NCBI RefSeq assembly: GCF_000504285.1
Contig: NZ_KI632511.1
Coordinates: 3,469,372 to 3,533,371 of the forward strand
DNA: 64,000 nucleotides
Direction of reading: 5' to 3'
Origin: Actinospica robiniae DSM 44927
GTDB lineage: Bacteria > Actinomycetota > Actinomycetes > Streptomycetales > Catenulisporaceae
Part shown: piece after piece, positions 60,713 to 64,000 of the stretch
How the letters are laid out: each line of letters opens with the position of its first letter
Numbering within the stretch: position 1 is the first letter of the stretch
Translations under genes and position numbers: made by a program
Notes under the pieces: model-generated
The model's input: only the letters and a program-made list of their open reading frames with translations
Told to the model about the DNA's origin: nothing
Database searches by the model: none

Positions 60713-61426
60713 ATGCCTGCACGCACAGCTCTGATCACCGGTGGAACCAGCGGCATCGGCAAGGCGACCGCCGAACTACTCCACTCCCGCGGCTACCGCG
60801 TCATGGTCACCGGCCTCGGCAACGTCGCCAGCACCGGACTTCCCGAAGACGTCACGGCTCTCCGGGCCGACGCGCGGTCTCTGCCGGACATCGACCAGGC
60901 GATCGAGCAAGCGCGCCGACAACTCGGCTGCATCGACCTGCTCTTCCTCAACGCGGGCATCTCCCGGCCCGGCCCGATCGAATCAACCGATGAAGACGCC
61001 TTCGACGCCCTGTTCGACATCAACGTCAAGGGAAACTTCTTCACCCTGCAAAAGGCGCTGCCGCTCCTCAACGAGGGCGCCTCGGTCGTGTTCACCGTGG
61101 GCGCCGCCGAAGGGCTCGGGGCCGCGATGACAGCCGCCAAGGGCGCTCTGCTGCCCCTCATGCGCTCCCTCGCGCTCGAACTCGCCCCCCGCCGCATCCG
61201 CGTCAACGCCGTCAGCCCGGGAATGATCAACACCCCTGTCTACAGCAAGATGGGCGTCTCCCAGGAGAAGTTCGACTCCTGGGCCCTGGACGTCCCGCTC
61301 GGCCGCATCGGCGCTCCCGCCGACATCGCCGAAGCCGTCGCCTTCCTCGCCTCGGACGCCGCCGGCTACATCACCGGCGAGAACCTCGCCGTCTCCGGCG
61401 GCATGGGTGTCCACACCAACGCCTGA
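60713..61426 (+). CDS. SDR family protein lacking the catalytic Tyr
   Basis: A 237-residue SDR fold with cofactor loop ITGGTSGIGKA, LNAGISRPG and C-terminal SPGMINTPVYSKMG and YITGENLAVSGGMGVHTNA. The usual YxxxK reads MTAAK (Tyr replaced by Met) and the usual Ser position in FTVGAAEG is not Ser, so the classical catalytic Ser-Tyr pair is absent while Lys remains. It may bind NAD(P) as a sensor or use other chemistry. AAGGAG precedes the ATG. It diverges from the TetR gene that probably controls it. Confidence 0.85.
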   Translation: MPARTALITGGTSGIGKATAELLHSRGYRVMVTGLGNVASTGLPEDVTALRADARSLPDIDQAIEQARRQLGCIDLLFLNAGISRPGPIESTDEDAFDALFDINVKGNFFTLQKALPLLNEGASVVFTVGAAEGLGAAMTAAKGALLPLMRSLALELAPRRIRVNAVSPGMINTPVYSKMGVSQEKFDSWALDVPLGRIGAPADIAEAVAFLASDAAGYITGENLAVSGGMGVHTNA

Positions 61427-61434
61427 CGAGAAAT

Positions 61435-61617
61435 TTGGCTCCGACCTGGAAGGTTCACCGGGTCCAATGCCTGACAGCACAAGGCCGCAGCAACGCACGG
61501 ATCGCCGCTGAAACCCACCTGCACGTGGACACCGTGCGCCGCCGGCGCGGCCGATTCGCGGCCGGCCGGGTGCCCGCCCTGGCCGACCGCAAGCGGTCGG
61601 GCGCGCCGACCACTTAG
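61435..61617 (+). pseudogene. Fragment of an IS630-type transposase (N-terminal helix-turn-helix)
   Basis: About 60 residues (LTAQGRSNARIAAETHLHVD, then TVRRRRGRFAAGRVPALADR) match the N-terminal DNA-binding segment of IS630-family transposases and stop at TAG. No catalytic DDE region follows. It is a remnant left between the SDR and the convergent methyltransferase gene. Confidence 0.6.
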
Positions 61618-63212
61618 GGCCTGTCCGGCAGCTCCTCCACCACGACAACGGCGACGGGACCGAGGCGAGACGGCAGGTTCTCGCGCAGATGGGTGCGCAG
61701 TGCCCGGGTGAGCTGGCCCGCGCGGCGGACGCCACCCGGGTCGTTGGTCAGCGGGCGCGCGGCCGCAGCCGCAGTGCCAGCCGTGCTAGCCGCGCCGGCC
61801 GAGGAGAGATAGACACCGCTGAGCGCTTCTTCGCCCTCGGCTGCGGACGGGACGAGGTCTTCGGTCTGCGGCAGGAAGACGACGTCGAGGCTGCCGTCCT
61901 CGGCGTCGCCGGACCAGGTGACCGCGGTCCGGTACCCGAACGCGGCGCCGAGTTCGTAAAGAGCCTCCGGGTCGACGCCGATCTCCTCGTCGAGCCGCTC
62001 GAGCTCCCGGCGCGCCTGCGCCAACGGCTCTCCCACCGCGAGCAGTCGCGCGGCCTCGGCCTCGTGCGCCATCCTCCCGTTCGGCACGCCCGTGACGCGC
62101 GCGCCGTCCGGCCAGGCTTCAATCAGCAGGGACTGCAGGGCATTCAGGTCGCGCACATCCTGCGCCCAGTCGCGCCGCGGGATACCGGCCGCATCGCGGG
62201 GCCGGGCGGTGTGCAGAGTGACGTCGTAGCGGTAGCGGTTGAGCTCGTTGCTGTAGCGGCCACGCTTGATCCGCACGTCCACCCCGGTGACGCGGTAGAA
62301 GCCGTCCCGCCCCACGAGCCCGTCGAAGAACTCCGGGTCGACCAGGAGTTCGGTCTCCTGCCGGGCGCGCTGGTCTACCGCCGCCAGAACGTCAGCCCGC
62401 TCCTGGCCTGGCTTCGCCCTGGTCGCCTGGACCGCGGTCTCGAACGTGCGCTGCAGTCGCAGGTTGCGCACGTCCCCGACGAACACCGCGCCGTCGGGCG
62501 CGAGCAGTGTCAGGGCACTGCGCAACACCGTGCTCAGGTAGTCGGCATCGGGGAAGTACTGCGCGACCGAATTGAGGACGACCACATCGAAGAACCCTGT
62601 CGGCAGGCCGTCGAACACGTGCGCAGGCTGCGCGCGCAGCTCCACTCGGCCCGCGAGCTCCGGCCATGCGTCCAGCTGATGACGCAGGGTGCTGACGGCG
62701 GCCGGCGAGATGTCCGTCGCCCAGTAGGTCTCCACGTCGCCGATGAGCGGGGCGAGCAGCAGTCCCTTGCCGACGCCGATCTCCAGGATCCGCTTCTGGC
62801 GCGACGAGGCGATGCGTTCCACGGTCGCGTCCCGCCACTGCGCCATCTGCTCGCGCGGCAGCGGCCGTCCGTCGTAGGCGCTGTTCCACCCGCCGAAGTC
62901 GTCTCCGAGCGGCGCCGTGGCCGGGACGTCGGTGCCGCCGCGCCCGTACATCTGCTCGAACAGCCGCCCCCAGTCGTCGACCTGCGCCTGTTGCGACGCT
63001 CCCGTGTCGACGGATGCCGAGGAGGCGGGTACGACGAGGGCGACCAGCTCCTGGCCGCCCTTCGCGGCGGTCCGCTCGATCACCGCGACGTCGGCCACCG
63101 CCGGATGGCGGCGGATGACGGAGGCGATCTCGTCCCGGTCGGCCGACGCCTGGTCCGCGCCGTCGCCTGGGACGAGCTGCTGGTCTGCCGTTGCCGGCCG
63201 GGTTTCGGGCAT
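61614..63212 (-). CDS. SAM-dependent methyltransferase embedded in an adenylation-domain tail
   Basis: A 532-residue protein. Residues about 30-65 (DEIASVIRRHPAVADVAVIE, then GQELVALVVPA) look like the start of the C-terminal subdomain of an NRPS A domain. A class I methyltransferase follows (RILEIGVGKGLLLAPL motif I; FFDVVVLNSVAQYFPDADYL). The protein ends with ALRTHLRENLPSRLGPVAVV and EELPDRP, where an A domain resumes. This is the layout of A domains interrupted by a methyltransferase, but here without the A core. It probably N- or C-methylates a carrier-bound substrate in trans. ATG has GAAGGA; it lies 11 bases after the MATE gene. Confidence 0.8.
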   Translation of the reverse strand: MPETRPATADQQLVPGDGADQASADRDEIASVIRRHPAVADVAVIERTAAKGGQELVALVVPASSASVDTGASQQAQVDDWGRLFEQMYGRGGTDVPATAPLGDDFGGWNSAYDGRPLPREQMAQWRDATVERIASSRQKRILEIGVGKGLLLAPLIGDVETYWATDISPAAVSTLRHQLDAWPELAGRVELRAQPAHVFDGLPTGFFDVVVLNSVAQYFPDADYLSTVLRSALTLLAPDGAVFVGDVRNLRLQRTFETAVQATRAKPGQERADVLAAVDQRARQETELLVDPEFFDGLVGRDGFYRVTGVDVRIKRGRYSNELNRYRYDVTLHTARPRDAAGIPRRDWAQDVRDLNALQSLLIEAWPDGARVTGVPNGRMAHEAEAARLLAVGEPLAQARRELERLDEEIGVDPEALYELGAAFGYRTAVTWSGDAEDGSLDVVFLPQTEDLVPSAAEGEEALSGVYLSSAGAASTAGTAAAAARPLTNDPGGVRRAGQLTRALRTHLRENLPSRLGPVAVVVVEELPDRP

Positions 63213-63223
63213 GGCGCGTTCCT

Positions 63224-64000
63224 TCACGTGGTCGGATCGGGGAGATTTGATGCGGCGCGGGTCAGACGGCGGATCCGGTGGCGGATCACCGGCACGATCG
63301 CGAGCAACGCCGCGACGTTCGCCACCGCGAGGGTGGCGAAGAACGGCGTGGGTTCGTCCGCGCCGGCCGCGACCCAGGCGGCACAGCCGACGCTCAGCGC
63401 GAAATACACGGCGTTGAACGTCATCGCAGTGAACCCCGCGCCGATCTGTTCCAGGACGGTGAGCAGGACGAGCATGAGCCCCACACAGGCCAGCGTCGGG
63501 CCGACGTAGCGCAGGTAGGAGGACGCGGCGGCGGCCACCGGCGCGGTGCCGGCGGCGAAACGGGCGATGGTCCCGGATCCGAGCCACAGCAGCAGGCCGA
63601 TCGGCACGTAGACGCTCGCACCGATGACCAGGCCGCGACGGATCACGCCGCGAACGTCGGCCGCGGCCACACCGCCGCCCTGGTTGACCGTGATGGCGAT
63701 CGCCGTGCCGAGGCCGACCGCCGGCACGATGACCATGGTCTGCGTCGCGTTGCCGATACCGAACCCTGACACGGTCGCGTCGCCGAAGCGTTTCAGCAGC
63801 CGTAGTTGCGCGCTGTTGAGCAGGGACAACAGCAGGAACGTGCCGCCGATGGGCACTCCGATCGAGCGGAGCACGCCGAAGCCGGAGCGCAGCGCGCCGG
63901 TGAAGCGCTCGGGCCCCTCGGTCTCGCGGCCGGTCAGGAGGACGCCGAGACCGTTGCGGCGCACCAGGATCGCGGTCAGCGCGAGGCCCAGCACCGCGGC
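63224..64000 (-). CDS. MATE family efflux transporter (C-terminal part)
   Basis: The frame runs off the right edge; the visible 258 residues hold about seven hydrophobic helices and the second half of a MATE exporter (GVPIGGTFLLLSLLNSAQLR; GFGIGNATQTMVIVPAVGLG; a loop with VNQGGG). MATE proteins export drugs or natural products by H+/Na+ antiport. It is followed at once by the methyltransferase gene, so the two are an operon and may belong to a second biosynthetic cluster beyond the window. Confidence 0.85.
   Translation of the reverse strand, partial: AAVLGLALTAILVRRNGLGVLLTGRETEGPERFTGALRSGFGVLRSIGVPIGGTFLLLSLLNSAQLRLLKRFGDATVSGFGIGNATQTMVIVPAVGLGTAIAITVNQGGGVAAADVRGVIRRGLVIGASVYVPIGLLLWLGSGTIARFAAGTAPVAAAASSYLRYVGPTLACVGLMLVLLTVLEQIGAGFTAMTFNAVYFALSVGCAAWVAAGADEPTPFFATLAVANVAALLAIVPVIRHRIRRLTRAASNLPDPTT

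Overview
The window is very GC-rich, uses GTG/TTG starts freely, carries FtsX-PadR, KdpFABC-DE, LAL-type LuxR regulators, GntR-controlled sugar uptake and an NRPS cluster. This fits a soil actinobacterium of the Streptomycetales/Catenulisporales kind; the genus cannot be fixed from the sequence alone.

Layout. 0-3.3 kb: PadR-controlled ABC/FtsX exporter (minus strand), with a PadR-type palindrome upstream. 3.4-11.4 kb: complete potassium-uptake locus (kdpF-A-B-C, a hairpin, then kdpD-E), preceded by a second membrane microprotein that overlaps kdpF. 11.8-14.1 kb: universal stress protein, alpha/beta hydrolase and SDR (plus strand). 14.15-15.57 kb: repeat element 1. 15.6-21.2 kb: two giant LuxR-family ATPase regulators. 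21.5-23 kb: lytic transglycosylase and a SUFU-like protein. 23-25.7 kb: divergent LacI regulator and secreted GH11 xylanase with CGAAA/TTTCG operators between them. 25.7-30.9 kb: a WD40 Ser/Thr kinase, an EamA transporter and a decayed GGDEF gene. 31-33.3 kb: secreted CBM3-GH16 protein followed by a GntR regulator. 33.6-48.9 kb: NRPS cluster. MbtH and a free carrier protein run leftward; a free acyl/aryl-AMP ligase, a C-PCP didomain protein, a two-module NRPS (first A domain reads as Gly) and a third-module protein (Ser-type A domain, Cys-nucleophile thioesterase, C-terminal MFS exporter) run rightward. 48.87-50.20 kb: repeat element 2. 50.2-57.1 kb: a compact leftward operon of sugar-binding lipoprotein, two permeases, GH20 hexosaminidase, GntR regulator and a stand-alone condensation-like enzyme. 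57.4-59.7 kb: a second CBM3-GH16 protein and its GntR. 59.9-61.4 kb: TetR/SDR pair. 61.4-64 kb: IS630 remnant, a methyltransferase embedded in an adenylation-domain tail, and a MATE exporter that runs off the window.

How the genes may work together. Polysaccharide degradation (xylanase, GH16, GH20) and oligosaccharide import are interleaved with the NRPS cluster. Sites of the form TGACC-N3-GGT occur before both GH16 genes and in the divergent NRPS promoter, suggesting that a GntR regulator links carbon source to peptide production. This is inference.

The least explained structure is a pair of about 1.35-1.42 kb non-coding elements in the gaps between convergent genes at 14.2-15.6 and 48.9-50.2 kb. 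They are inverted copies of each other, bounded by short inverted repeats. Each holds two 149-nt long-stem hairpin modules facing inward, an AT-richer core with its own small hairpin, and degenerate CTGCATC-type repeats. Several stem differences between copies are compensatory.
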